Assembly: GCA_015484845.1 (NCBI GenBank)
Contig: WFUT01000060.1
Span: 1 to 53,389, forward strand
DNA length: 53,389 nucleotides
Reading direction: 5' to 3'
Source: Desulfobulbaceae bacterium
Lineage (GTDB): Bacteria; Desulfobacterota; Desulfobulbia; Desulfobulbales; Desulfobulbaceae
Part shown: one piece after another, positions 16,640 to 25,198 of the stretch
Numbering within the stretch: position 1 is the first letter of the stretch
How the letters are laid out: each line of letters begins with the position of its first letter
The notes under the pieces: generated by a model
What the model was told of the DNA's origin: nothing
Database searches by the model: none
The model's input: only the letters and a program-made list of their open reading frames with translations
Translations under genes and position numbers: made by a program

Positions 16640-17680
16640 ATGAAGAGAGTGCTACTGACGCTGGTATTCTTCGGCCTTGCGACCATGACAGCGGTGCCGG
16701 TTATGGCCGCGGACCAGGGCCACGGCGCCGCGGTCGCTGCAAAGACCGCCCGGGCCGCCGACGCCGCGCCTGACCAGGCCAAGGCCGACCAGGCCCCTGC
16801 CACGGACCAGGCCCCTGCCGCCCGGCAAAAGACCGCGGACAAGGCCACGGCAGCAGGCAAGGCCGCTGCCACCGGGGCTGGCAGGGGCGAGACGGCCGCT
16901 GCCGCGGCAAAGCCGGCAGCCGGGACAGCAGCAACGCCGGCCAGGGCCGCCGAAGAGCTGAAACCGGTGCCGCTGACCAACAGCGACTGCGTCAAGTGCC
17001 ACTTTGATATCGCCAAGGACCTGGACGCCCATGGCGGCGCCCACCTGGAGGTCAACTGCACCGGCTGTCACCAGGAGCATCCGCCCTCGGGCACCAATGC
17101 CATTCCGAGCTGTTCCGAATGTCACGACCCGGGCGAGAACAAGCATTTCGCCACCAAGGGGTGCACATCGTGCCATAACCCCCACCACCCGCTCGAGCTC
17201 AACTTCACCACCGTGGCCGCAACAAAGCCCGCCTGCCTCACCTGTCACCCGGACAAGGGCAAGGAGATGGCGGCCCATCCCAGCGCCCATGCCGAGCAGG
17301 ACTGCAACTCCTGTCACAACCAGCACGGCCTGGGCCCGGGGCAGTACCAGACCTGCCTGGACTGCCACGAGGGCCACACGCCCGACATGACCATCAAAGA
17401 CTGTCTCAAGTGTCACAAGCCGCACAGCCCCACCGATATCACCTATGGCGATGATATCCCGGTGGCCTTCTGCGCGGCCTGCCACGATGACATCGCCGCC
17501 ACCCTGGCCAAGTCCGGCACCAAGCACAGCGAGATGCGCTGCGTGGAGTGCCACGACGGTCGTCACGGCAAGATCACGCCCTGTGTTGACTGCCACGACC
17601 AGCCCCATGACCCGTACATCCACAAGAAGTTCCCCGAGTGCCTCACCTGCCACCGGGATCCGCACAACCTGGCCCGCTGA
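16640..17680 (+). CDS. Secreted dodecaheme c-type cytochrome
   Basis: A 346-residue protein with 12 CXXCH haem c sites. Signal peptide about residues 1-23 (ending VMA). Residues about 24-110 form a very Ala/Lys/Gln-rich, low-complexity linker with no haem. The haem region follows: one CXXCH (CVKCH), an eight-haem block, then three closing sites (CVECH, CVDCH, CLTCH). Many extra His residues (HNPHHP, HEGH, HKPH) can be distal ligands. The type is the doubled-CXXCH/cytochrome c3-like family; function is electron transfer in the periplasm or outside the cell. GGGGGAG lies just upstream of ATG 16640; an in-frame start at 16553 is less likely because the signal peptide begins here. Confidence 0.9.
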   Translation: MKRVLLTLVFFGLATMTAVPVMAADQGHGAAVAAKTARAADAAPDQAKADQAPATDQAPAARQKTADKATAAGKAAATGAGRGETAAAAAKPAAGTAATPARAAEELKPVPLTNSDCVKCHFDIAKDLDAHGGAHLEVNCTGCHQEHPPSGTNAIPSCSECHDPGENKHFATKGCTSCHNPHHPLELNFTTVAATKPACLTCHPDKGKEMAAHPSAHAEQDCNSCHNQHGLGPGQYQTCLDCHEGHTPDMTIKDCLKCHKPHSPTDITYGDDIPVAFCAACHDDIAATLAKSGTKHSEMRCVECHDGRHGKITPCVDCHDQPHDPYIHKKFPECLTCHRDPHNLAR

Positions 17681-17721
17681 CACGCGGCTGCAAACGCCCC
17701 GTGCAAGCTGACGGCAATCCG

Positions 17722-17743
17722 CCCCCGGCCATCCGGCCGGGGG
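17722..17743 (+). other. GC-rich hairpin between cytochrome genes
   Basis: CCCCCGGCC (17722-17730), loop ATCC, GGCCGGGGG (17735-17743): a 9-bp all-GC hairpin in the 145-base gap between the first two cytochrome genes. There is no T-run, so it is more likely a mRNA stability or processing element than a terminator. Confidence 0.45.
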
Positions 17744-17825
17744 TGCCGGGCCCGCGGAGGAGCGCAGGCCCGCACAGGTGATACAAACAAAATCCAGGTC
17801 CGCCCAGGGACCAGAGGACGTAGGG

Positions 17826-19103
17826 ATGAAACGATTCGGAATACACATCGGCCTGTGTTGCCTGATCCTGCTGTGGTCCGGCACCCTGGCCATGGCAGAG
17901 GTGAAGCCCCTGCCGCTTACCGGCGCAGACTGCATCAAATGCCACTTCGACGAGGTCAAGACCGTCCACAGCCAGGATTCGGCCCACAAGAACGAGCTTG
18001 CCTGTCTCGACTGCCACGAGGGCCATCCGCCCAAGGGCAAGGCCGTGATTCCCAAGTGCTCCAGGTGCCACGACCCGGCCGACAACCCCCACTTTTCCAC
18101 CCCCGGCTGCACCAGGTGCCACAATCCCCATGCCCCCATCGTGACCGACTTTGACAGCCTGGGCGACGCCAAGCCGGTCTGCATCACCTGTCATACCGAT
18201 ATCAGCAAGCAGATGCAGGAGATCCCCAGCGCCCACTCGGAGCAGGACTGCACCGCCTGCCACCACCAGCACGGGCTCGCCAAGGGCCAGTCGGACACCT
18301 GCACCGACTGCCACGAGAAGCACGCGCCCGAGCTGACCCGCAAGGACTGCCTGCGCTGTCACCGGCCGCACCAACCCAACCGCTATACCTGGGACGCGGA
18401 GATCCCCCCTGCCCTCTGCGGTGCCTGCCATGGCGATATTGCCAAAACCTTTGCCAAGAACGGCGCCGCCCACAGGGAGAACCTGGCCTGCACCGACTGC
18501 CACCAGGCGCATCCGCCGCGGAAGGAAAACGTCATACCATCCTGTTCACAGTGCCACGATCCTGCCGAGAAGAAGCACTTTGCCATGAAGAACTGCACCG
18601 GCTGCCACAACCCGCACGAGCCGAAGAAGATCGACTTCAGCGAGGTCAAGTCGGTGCGGCCGGTCTGTCTCTCCTGCCATCCGCAGATCGGCAGGGACAT
18701 GAAGAAACATCCCAGCGCCCACGCCGGGCAGGAGTGCAACAAGTGCCACCGGATCCATGGCCGGCACCTGAGCTGCCTTGACTGCCACGAGGGCCACGAT
18801 GCGTCGATGAAATACAGCGACTGCCTCAAGTGCCACCGGCCCCACTACCCCATGCCGCCGACCTTTGCCAAAAAGGTGGCGCCAAGGCTCTGCGGCGCCT
18901 GCCACGAGGCCGAGTACAAGGCCCTGAAGAGTGACAACAAGAGCAAGCACGGCAAGTTGCAGTGCGTCTACTGCCATACCAGCAGGCACAAGGTCATCCG
19001 CAAGTGCCGCACCTGTCACGGTGAGCCCCACGACGCACCGCTGCACCGGAACTTCCCGGACTGCCACAAGTGCCACGGCAACCCGCACCACCTGAAAAAA
19101 TGA
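17826..19103 (+). CDS. Secreted 20-haem c-type cytochrome
   Basis: A 425-residue protein with 20 CXXCH sites, one haem per about 21 residues. Signal peptide about 1-24 (ending LAMA). Haem 1 (CIKCH) is followed by two copies of an eight-haem block: hems 2-9 from ACLDCHEGH to CGACHGD, and 10-17 from ACTDCHQAH to CGACHEA. Both copies share PP..IP.CS.CHDP, HF...C..CHNPH, PVC..CH, SAH..Q.C..CH and DCL.CHRPH. Three closing sites (CVYCH, CRTCH, CHKCH) match the end of the preceding 12-haem protein. It is thus that protein with one block added and without the Ala-rich linker. Likely a periplasmic or extracellular electron conduit. ATG with GAGG eight bases upstream. Confidence 0.92.
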   Translation: MKRFGIHIGLCCLILLWSGTLAMAEVKPLPLTGADCIKCHFDEVKTVHSQDSAHKNELACLDCHEGHPPKGKAVIPKCSRCHDPADNPHFSTPGCTRCHNPHAPIVTDFDSLGDAKPVCITCHTDISKQMQEIPSAHSEQDCTACHHQHGLAKGQSDTCTDCHEKHAPELTRKDCLRCHRPHQPNRYTWDAEIPPALCGACHGDIAKTFAKNGAAHRENLACTDCHQAHPPRKENVIPSCSQCHDPAEKKHFAMKNCTGCHNPHEPKKIDFSEVKSVRPVCLSCHPQIGRDMKKHPSAHAGQECNKCHRIHGRHLSCLDCHEGHDASMKYSDCLKCHRPHYPMPPTFAKKVAPRLCGACHEAEYKALKSDNKSKHGKLQCVYCHTSRHKVIRKCRTCHGEPHDAPLHRNFPDCHKCHGNPHHLKK

Positions 19104-19143
19104 GCCGCGGAACCGGTCAACATCCTGGGAGCGCGAGGAGAAT

Positions 19144-20010
19144 ATGAGGAGAAAGCAAGCGAGACTATCCGCACTGGTCACGGTCCTGCTGCTGGCAGGC
19201 TGCCTGGTGCTGCTGCCCCCGGCTCCCGCCGCGCAGGCCGCGGACAAGGATCCCTACAGCCAGGACGTCCAACCCCTGCCCCGGGGGATGACCACCGTCG
19301 ACTGCGCCCGCTGCCACTTCGAGATCTTCACCACCATCAAGACGGGCAGGGGCGCGCACCGGATTCCGTGCCGCCAGTGCCACAAGACCTTTCACAGCTT
19401 CCGGCACGGCCTGCGCTACCAGGATGTCCTGCCGCACTGCACCGACTGCCACGATCACCCCCACGGTGACGCCGACCGGATGACCGCCTGCAAGCAGTGC
19501 CACCAGAAACCGCATGCCCCCCTGGCAAGCCTGGACATCGAACAGCTGCAGCCTTTCTGCGCCGACTGCCACGGCGACCAGGCGGCCCAGCTGGCGGACC
19601 ATCCGGGCAGTCACTCGAAACTCGCCTGCAACGACTGCCACAGCGAACGCCACGGCAATATCCCCAGGTGCAGCGAGTGCCACGAAAAACCGCACACCAC
19701 CTATGTCAGCAACAAGGGATGCACGGCCTGCCACCCGGCCCACATGCCGCAGGAAGTCCGCTACGGCACCAGGATCGACAATGCCATCTGCGCCGGCTGT
19801 CACACCGGCATCGGCGCCAGGCTGAAGGCGGGCAGGTCGGCCCACTCCATGTTGCGCTGCGTCTTCTGCCACTCGGAAAAACATGGCACCATCCCGTCCT
19901 GCCAGGACTGTCATGGCATACCGCACTCGGCCGGCATCCTGCAGGGCTTTTCCGACTGCCTGGACTGTCACGGCGATCCCCACAAGCTCTCCCTGGGAGC
20001 GCCCCACTGA
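19144..20010 (+). CDS. Secreted dodecaheme c-type cytochrome, three tetrahaem units
   Basis: A 288-residue protein with 12 CXXCH sites. The N-terminus has a basic start and a hydrophobic core containing LLLAGC, a possible lipobox (Cys20), but hydrophobic sequence continues to an AQA site, so either lipoprotein or ordinary signal peptidase processing is possible. The haem region looks like three four-haem units ending in CH..PH pairs: hems 1-4, 5-8 (CADCH, CNDCH, CSECH, CTACH) and 9-12 (CAGCH, CVFCH, CQDCH, CLDCH). The last unit resembles the C-termini of the two previous cytochromes. GAGGAG precedes the ATG by three bases. It is 40 bases behind the 20-haem gene, so one transcript is likely. 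Confidence 0.9.
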   Translation: MRRKQARLSALVTVLLLAGCLVLLPPAPAAQAADKDPYSQDVQPLPRGMTTVDCARCHFEIFTTIKTGRGAHRIPCRQCHKTFHSFRHGLRYQDVLPHCTDCHDHPHGDADRMTACKQCHQKPHAPLASLDIEQLQPFCADCHGDQAAQLADHPGSHSKLACNDCHSERHGNIPRCSECHEKPHTTYVSNKGCTACHPAHMPQEVRYGTRIDNAICAGCHTGIGARLKAGRSAHSMLRCVFCHSEKHGTIPSCQDCHGIPHSAGILQGFSDCLDCHGDPHKLSLGAPH

Positions 20011-20090
20011 GCAGAGCATGACCGGGCTATGATGCGAATGAATGAAACAGATCGAACCGGACGGCCGGTTCCCAATGGAGGACGGATTCC

Positions 20091-21197
20091 ATGCGCAAGC
20101 TTGGTATAGCTCTCGCCCTGGTACTGGTACTCGCCCTGGTGATCATAGGCCTTGTCTACCGGCAGATCAGCTACAGGATCTGCTGGAACTGCAGTGGTGA
20201 CGAGTATTACAACCGCGCGATCCAGTACGCCTGCAGCGATGTCCCCAAGTACCGCCGGACGGCGCTGAACTTCCTGGACCAGGCCGCCCGGCAGGACCAG
20301 CTCCAGGCCCTGCGCTTCCTGGCCGAACTGTACATGGACAAGCTGCCGCCATCCTACCAGCCGCAGGACAGGGAGCAGCTCACCTGCCTGCGCCGCGACA
20401 TCAGGCCCGACAGGAACAGGGCCATCTCCTCTTTCCAGGCCATCATCGACAGGCTCGAGGGGCAGCCGGACGGCGACCCGACACTGCTGGGCGATATCGG
20501 CCTGCTCTACCTCCACTCGGTAATGCCCAGCGACGATCCCGCCGAGCAGGCCAGGAAATGGTTTGCCAGGGCCGCTGCCGAGGGAAATTACCCGGCCATG
20601 GTCCAGCTGGCCCGGTTTGCCGATGCCAGGGGGGACTATGCCGAGGCCATGAAATGGTTCCAGCAGGCGTCCTCCAACACCCTGGACCCGCAGTCACCGC
20701 TGATGGTGGGCGACTACTTCTTCTACGGCAAGGGAGTGCCGGTGGATTACCGGAAGGCAAAGACCTGGTACCGGAAGGCGCTGGCTGCGGCGGAAAAGGT
20801 TGCCGCCGGAAAAAGCGACGAGGAGAAGAACAGGATCCTGGCCCCGCCCCGGATCCGGCTGGACCTGGTGGAGCGCCGGCTCGCCGGCCAGGGGCAGCGA
20901 CAGCGGGTCACCGTCACCTACCGGCTGGAGGGTACCTTCAGGAACTACTCGGTATTTGTAAAGAAACATCCCGACCGGCCCGTGGGAACGGTGGTCAACA
21001 GGGACGGGGTGATCACGGCCAGGATGAACGGCGACATCGACTTTCTCACCCCGCCAGAAGAGATGGAGAAAAGCGGTTTCAGTTCCATGACCAGGGGCAT
21101 GCACTGGGTGCTTTCAACCTATGCCGCCCACAGTTACAAGGATCCTGACAGCCTGCACTTTGTCTACGTGCTCAGCAGGTGGAAGTCGCGGCAATAG
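20091..21197 (+). CDS. Membrane-anchored Sel1/TPR-like repeat protein
   Basis: A 368-residue protein of unknown function. Residues 4-24 form one transmembrane helix or uncleaved signal anchor. A non-haem CWNC pair follows at about 31-34. The middle (about 40-245) has Sel1-like repeats: ALRFLAELYMDKLPP, LLGDIGLLYLHS, ARKWFARAAAEGNYPAMVQLARFADARGDYAEAMKWFQQA, GDYFFYGKGVPVDYRKAKTWYRKAL. The rest (about 265-368) is a beta-rich region without a recognised domain. It lies 80 bases behind the cytochromes in the same direction and may be an assembly or scaffold protein for them. That role is inference from position only. Confidence 0.75.
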   Translation: MRKLGIALALVLVLALVIIGLVYRQISYRICWNCSGDEYYNRAIQYACSDVPKYRRTALNFLDQAARQDQLQALRFLAELYMDKLPPSYQPQDREQLTCLRRDIRPDRNRAISSFQAIIDRLEGQPDGDPTLLGDIGLLYLHSVMPSDDPAEQARKWFARAAAEGNYPAMVQLARFADARGDYAEAMKWFQQASSNTLDPQSPLMVGDYFFYGKGVPVDYRKAKTWYRKALAAAEKVAAGKSDEEKNRILAPPRIRLDLVERRLAGQGQRQRVTVTYRLEGTFRNYSVFVKKHPDRPVGTVVNRDGVITARMNGDIDFLTPPEEMEKSGFSSMTRGMHWVLSTYAAHSYKDPDSLHFVYVLSRWKSRQ

Positions 21198-21260
21198 GGA
21201 CCGATCCTGTGCGTACCCGCCGCTTCCGCGCCGCTTCTGTCCAGGGGACTCCTGGCCGCG

Positions 21261-21749
21261 TCATGACAGCAGGGCCAGGCAGCATCTCTTGAACTTCCGG
21301 CCCGAGCCGCAGGGACAGGGCTGGTTGCGGCCCACCCGGCCCAGGTCGATGGCCGGCCCGAAACACGGCTCGCCGTCCAGGTAGAGCCAGCAGCCGGTCT
21401 CCGTGCGGACAAAACGACTGATCTCGTGGTGCACCCGCAGCAGGTTTTCCTGCAGGTACCAGGCCCGGAACTCCACCGTTGCCCGATCTTCCCTCCCCTT
21501 CTCCCCTGCGCAGGCCAGCACCTGCAACCGGCGCCAGCGTAGTGCCGTCCCCTCGGTGCGGGCCGGTCTCGTGGACGGGTGCCAGGTGCGGTCCAGGTAG
21601 GCAAAATCACCGCACACGTTGGCGCAGTAGCGGGAGCGCATGAGTTCCTCCGCGCTTGCGGCCTGCCGGCTTCCGCGCAGCAACGGTTCGCAGCAGCGGG
21701 CAAAGGTCCGGCCCGAGCCGCAGGGACAGGGTCCTCCCGCCGGGATCAT
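21261..21749 (-). CDS. ychJ: YchJ family protein with two SEC-C motifs
   Basis: A 162-residue protein like E. coli YchJ. It has a zinc-type SEC-C motif at each end: [13 protein letters not shown] near the start and [13 protein letters not shown] near the end. Between them is the NTF2-like core with ELMRSRYCA...[14 protein letters not shown], the YchJ signature. The exact function is unknown; SEC-C motifs in SecA bind zinc and SecB. The ATG overlaps the rph stop in an ATGA, so translation is coupled to rph. It is the last gene of the long - strand run; no clear terminator follows. Confidence 0.9.
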   Translation of the reverse strand: MIPAGGPCPCGSGRTFARCCEPLLRGSRQAASAEELMRSRYCANVCGDFAYLDRTWHPSTRPARTEGTALRWRRLQVLACAGEKGREDRATVEFRAWYLQENLLRVHHEISRFVRTETGCWLYLDGEPCFGPAIDLGRVGRNQPCPCGSGRKFKRCCLALLS

Positions 21750-22447
21750 GGCCAGAATCTCCGGACCAGGGCCTCGACGCCGGCCGCGGCCAGGTCGGCC
21801 ATGCGACTGAAGAGCTCCGGCGCAAAGGGCCCGCCCTCGGCCGTGGACTGTGCCTCGATCCAGCGACCGTCGCCGGCCATGACAAAGTTGGCGTCCACCT
21901 GGGCCGCCGAGTCCTCGCTGTAATCCAGGTCGAGCAGGACCTGGTCCGCCACCACGCCGACACTGACAGCGGCCACCGGTAACAGCTCCGGAAGGACCTG
22001 CAGCCGCCCCTCTTCCACCATCCGTTCCAGGGCCCGGCGCACGGCCAGGGCCGCGCCGGTGATGGAGGCGCAGCGCGTGCCGCCGTCGGCATTGATCACG
22101 TCGCAGTCAACGCGCAGGGTGTAACCGTCCAGCTGCCGCAGGTCCACCATCATGCGCAGGGAACGGCCGATGAGCCGCTGGATCTCGTAGGTGCGGCCGC
22201 TCCGGCCGCTGACCGCCTCGCGCCGGCCGCGGCTGTGGGTGGCACAGGGCAGCATGCCGTACTCGGCCGTGATCCAGCCCTGGCCGGCACCCTCGAGAAA
22301 GGGAGGCACCCGGTCCTCCACTGTCACGCCGCAGAGGACGTGTGTGCCACCCATGCGGATCAGCACCGAGCCGTCGGCATGGGGCTGGGCGTCATAGTCG
22401 ATGGTCACCGGGCGTAGTGCATCGGCTGCCCGTCCGTCCTGGCGCAT
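21746..22447 (-). CDS. rph: Ribonuclease PH
   Basis: Phosphorolytic 3'-5' exoribonuclease that trims tRNA precursors. 233 residues, near the usual 238. Starts [13 protein letters not shown] (family: M.R.dGR....lRP), then [58 protein letters not shown] and [18 protein letters not shown], which include the phosphate- and tRNA-binding residues. I choose ATG 22447, with AAGGGAGG four bases upstream; a TTG eight codons earlier is also in frame. Followed by ychJ with an ATGA overlap. Confidence 0.95.
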   Translation of the reverse strand: MRQDGRAADALRPVTIDYDAQPHADGSVLIRMGGTHVLCGVTVEDRVPPFLEGAGQGWITAEYGMLPCATHSRGRREAVSGRSGRTYEIQRLIGRSLRMMVDLRQLDGYTLRVDCDVINADGGTRCASITGAALAVRRALERMVEEGRLQVLPELLPVAAVSVGVVADQVLLDLDYSEDSAAQVDANFVMAGDGRWIEAQSTAEGGPFAPELFSRMADLAAAGVEALVRRFWP

Positions 22448-22544
22448 ATATCCTCCCTTGTCAGAAACCAAAAACCGGCGGACAGGGACGCAAAAATGGC
22501 ACCGGCCGCCTGACCGCCTACAACCCGCATCCTGCCCGTCTCCC

Positions 22545-22997
22545 TCACAGGACCACCAGGGTTATCCCCCGGTTGCCCCGATTGGCGTCATGGTGCAGGG
22601 CCAGGAAGGGAAACCGCCGCATGATCTGCCGGCCATGCCCGGTGCGCCGGTGGAAATCCTCGCCAGCCAGGACATCGTTGATCTCGCCCCGCTCCATGAG
22701 ATAGTCGAGCTGCCGCCGGACCTCGGTGCGGATGGCGCCGCCCGTGCCGCTGGAACCGTAGCCGTGGATCAGGGTCAGGACCCGGCAGCCCTGCAGGCGG
22801 GCCAGCTCGAGTTCCTGCCGCAGCCGGTCCAGGGCCTGGCGGACCGTGGGCAGCCCCCTTTCCAGGTTGACGGTCCGGTGCCGCGGTCCCGGCGGGAAGA
22901 GCGGGTCCGAGGCCCGCTCTGCGCCGCAGAAGGGACAGGAGACGAGGGCGGCCTCCATCTCGTTGCCACAGACCTGGCAGATGATCAGCCGTTCCAT
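22545..22997 (-). CDS. Smr domain protein with N-terminal zinc ribbon
   Basis: A 150-residue protein. Residues 7-24 hold CQVCGN and CPFCGA, a four-Cys zinc ribbon. A small Smr (MutS2 C-terminal type) domain follows: [48 protein letters not shown], with the conserved HGxGxxGxG loop. Smr domains bind or nick nucleic acid, and in some bacteria act on stalled ribosome mRNA. The usual D-L-H motif at the domain start is here VNLE, so activity is uncertain. Starts 7 bases after the rel stop, in the same operon. Confidence 0.75.
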   Translation of the reverse strand: MERLIICQVCGNEMEAALVSCPFCGAERASDPLFPPGPRHRTVNLERGLPTVRQALDRLRQELELARLQGCRVLTLIHGYGSSGTGGAIRTEVRRQLDYLMERGEINDVLAGEDFHRRTGHGRQIMRRFPFLALHHDANRGNRGITLVVL

Positions 22998-23004
22998 GGC
23001 CGGC

Positions 23005-25170
23005 TCAGGCCCTGCGGACCTCGATGACCGCGGGCATCTGCCGCAGGTGCTGCTGCAGGACCTGCAGGTGCTTGAGGTCGTTGACCTCGAGAATCACGGC
23101 CAGCTCAATCACATTCTCCGGCGTGATCCTGGACCTGAATTCAACGATCTCGGCATCGTCGGCGCTGATGGTGCCGCTGATCTCGGCCAGGATGTTCTTC
23201 CGGTTTTCGGCCCGGATCAACAGCTCGGAACGGTGCATGGTGCGCGGCGATCCGGCCCAGGCGACATCGAGCCAGCGCCGCGGGTCAGTGGCCCGCAGGT
23301 TGGGACAGTCCGCCTTGTGGATGGAGATGCCCGAACCGGTGGTGATGAAACCGATGATATCGTCGCCCGGCACCGGCTTGCAGCACTGGCTGACCTTGAC
23401 CAGCATGTCATCGACGCCATCGATGTCCAGGGCCTCCCGCTCCTTGTCCCTGCTGCGCTCCGTGCTGCCGGCCCGCCGCGTCTTTTCCAGCAGTTCCTGC
23501 TCGCGCCGCTTCTCTTCCTCCTCCCGGACCTCCTGCGGCAGCAGGGCCCGTTCCAGGTGGGCCGTGGTGATGGCGCCCGATCCCACCTTGACCAGCATAT
23601 CGTCCAGGGAGTTGCAGTGCAGCTCCTTGAGCAGCAACCGCATGTGGCCGCTCTTGATCAGTTTCTTGAGCGAGATGTCGTGCTTTTTCAGCTCCCGCTC
23701 GCAGATCTCGCGGCCCAGCCTCAGGGACCGCTCACGCTCCTCGCGCCGCAACCACTGCCGGATCCTGGTCCTGGCCCGGCCGGTCTTGACCAGCTGCAGC
23801 CAGGCCCGCTTGGGATGCTGGTTCTTGGAGGTGATGATCTCGACGATATCGCCGTTCTGCAGCTCGTGCTTAAGCTGCACCAGTTGGCCGTTGACCTTGG
23901 CGCCGGTGCAGGTGTCGCCCACGGCGGTGTGGATGGAGTAGGCGAAATCGATGGGCGTGGAGCCGCGCGGCAGCTCCCGCACCTCGCCGTCGGGCGTGAG
24001 CACGTAGATGTCCGGCTCAAAGAGCTCGCCGCGCACCGACTCGAGGAACTCGGTGGGATCCTCCACCTCCTGCAGGCTGCGGACCAGCTTCTTCAGCTCC
24101 CGGAACAGGCGGGCGTCGTTGCCGGAGATCTTCTGCCCCTCCTTGTAGGCCCAGTGCGCGGCCACGCCCTCCTGGGCCACCCGGTCCATCTCCTCGGTCC
24201 GGATCTGGATCTCGATGAAGTGGCCCCGGGGCCCGACCACGGTGGTGTGCAGGGACTGGTAGTTGTTGGACTTGGGCGCGCTGATGAAGTCCTTGATCCT
24301 GCCCGGCACCGGCGTCCAGTCGGCATGGACCGTGCCCAGGGCCTCGTAGCACTCCTTGACCGTGCGGACGATGATCCGGAAGGCCACCTTGTCGTAGACC
24401 CGTTCCAGGGGGATCTTCTGGGCCACCAGCTTCTTGTAGATGGAATAAAGATGCTTGGGCCGGCCGATGATCCGTACCGGGTGGATATGATTGCGGCGCA
24501 GCTTGTCGGTGAGGATGGAGATGACCTCTTCCACGTAGGCCTGCCGTTCGTCCAGGGTGGACTCCAGGTGGCCGGTCAGGTCGGCGTACTCCACCGGGAA
24601 CAGGTACTGGAAGGCCAGGTCCTCCAGTTCCCTCTTCATCCAGTCGATACCGAGCCGGCTGGCGAGCGGCGCATAGAGGTCCATGGTCTCGCGGGCCACG
24701 TGCCGCCGCAGCTCCTCGTCGGCCCTGCCCAGGGTCGCCATGTCCTGGAGACGGTCGGCGAGCTTGACCAGGAGGACGCGGATATCGGAGCCCATGGCCA
24801 AAAACAGCTTGCGGATGTTCTCGGCCTGGTGGGTCAGCCGCGAGTTGTACCGGACATTGGTGATCTTGGTGGAACCGTCAACGATGTTGGCCACGTCGCG
24901 GCCGAACAGCTTTTCCAGCTCCCGTTCCGTGGCCACGCCCTCCTTGAGCACGCCATGCAGCAGGCCGGCGACGATGGTGTCGCGGTCGAGCTTCATGGAG
25001 GCCAGGGTGGAGGCGACCTCGAGCAGGTGGTTGATATAGGGATCCCCGCTGGCGTGTTTCTGGCCGGCATGCCGCTGGGTGGCAAACTCGTAGGCCCGGG
25101 TCAGCGGTTCAAGATCAACACCGTGCAGGTAGCTTGCCGCAATGGAATAGAGTCCGTTGAAATCAACCAT
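23005..25170 (-). CDS. RelA/SpoT homologue, (p)ppGpp synthetase with degenerate hydrolase site
   Basis: A 721-residue long RSH protein. Order: HD-fold hydrolase domain (1-150), synthetase (about 210-340; GRPKHLYSIYKK, YDKVAFRIIV, NYQSLHTTVVGP, EIQIRTEEMD), TGS (about 380-445, IYVLTPDGEVRELPRG), helical region, Cys motif (SQCCKPVPGDDIIGF) and C-terminal ACT domain. In the hydrolase, H48, H72 and D139 are kept, but the HD pair reads HG (G73), the ED pair reads KE (76-77), the usual Arg is H39, and the Asn of DRLHN is D143. So synthesis is expected but hydrolysis probably is not. It may work like RelA with a separate hydrolase elsewhere. 28 bases behind proS. Confidence 0.9.
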   Translation of the reverse strand: MVDFNGLYSIAASYLHGVDLEPLTRAYEFATQRHAGQKHASGDPYINHLLEVASTLASMKLDRDTIVAGLLHGVLKEGVATERELEKLFGRDVANIVDGSTKITNVRYNSRLTHQAENIRKLFLAMGSDIRVLLVKLADRLQDMATLGRADEELRRHVARETMDLYAPLASRLGIDWMKRELEDLAFQYLFPVEYADLTGHLESTLDERQAYVEEVISILTDKLRRNHIHPVRIIGRPKHLYSIYKKLVAQKIPLERVYDKVAFRIIVRTVKECYEALGTVHADWTPVPGRIKDFISAPKSNNYQSLHTTVVGPRGHFIEIQIRTEEMDRVAQEGVAAHWAYKEGQKISGNDARLFRELKKLVRSLQEVEDPTEFLESVRGELFEPDIYVLTPDGEVRELPRGSTPIDFAYSIHTAVGDTCTGAKVNGQLVQLKHELQNGDIVEIITSKNQHPKRAWLQLVKTGRARTRIRQWLRREERERSLRLGREICERELKKHDISLKKLIKSGHMRLLLKELHCNSLDDMLVKVGSGAITTAHLERALLPQEVREEEEKRREQELLEKTRRAGSTERSRDKEREALDIDGVDDMLVKVSQCCKPVPGDDIIGFITTGSGISIHKADCPNLRATDPRRWLDVAWAGSPRTMHRSELLIRAENRKNILAEISGTISADDAEIVEFRSRITPENVIELAVILEVNDLKHLQVLQQHLRQMPAVIEVRRA

Positions 25171-25198
25171 GATCCCTGCGGTCAGATAGAAAGATGCA

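Noticed and set aside
16640-20010. CXXCH-rich repeats as CRISPR or DNA repeats
   Set aside because: The periodicity is at protein level and irregular in DNA; no spacer-repeat pattern.
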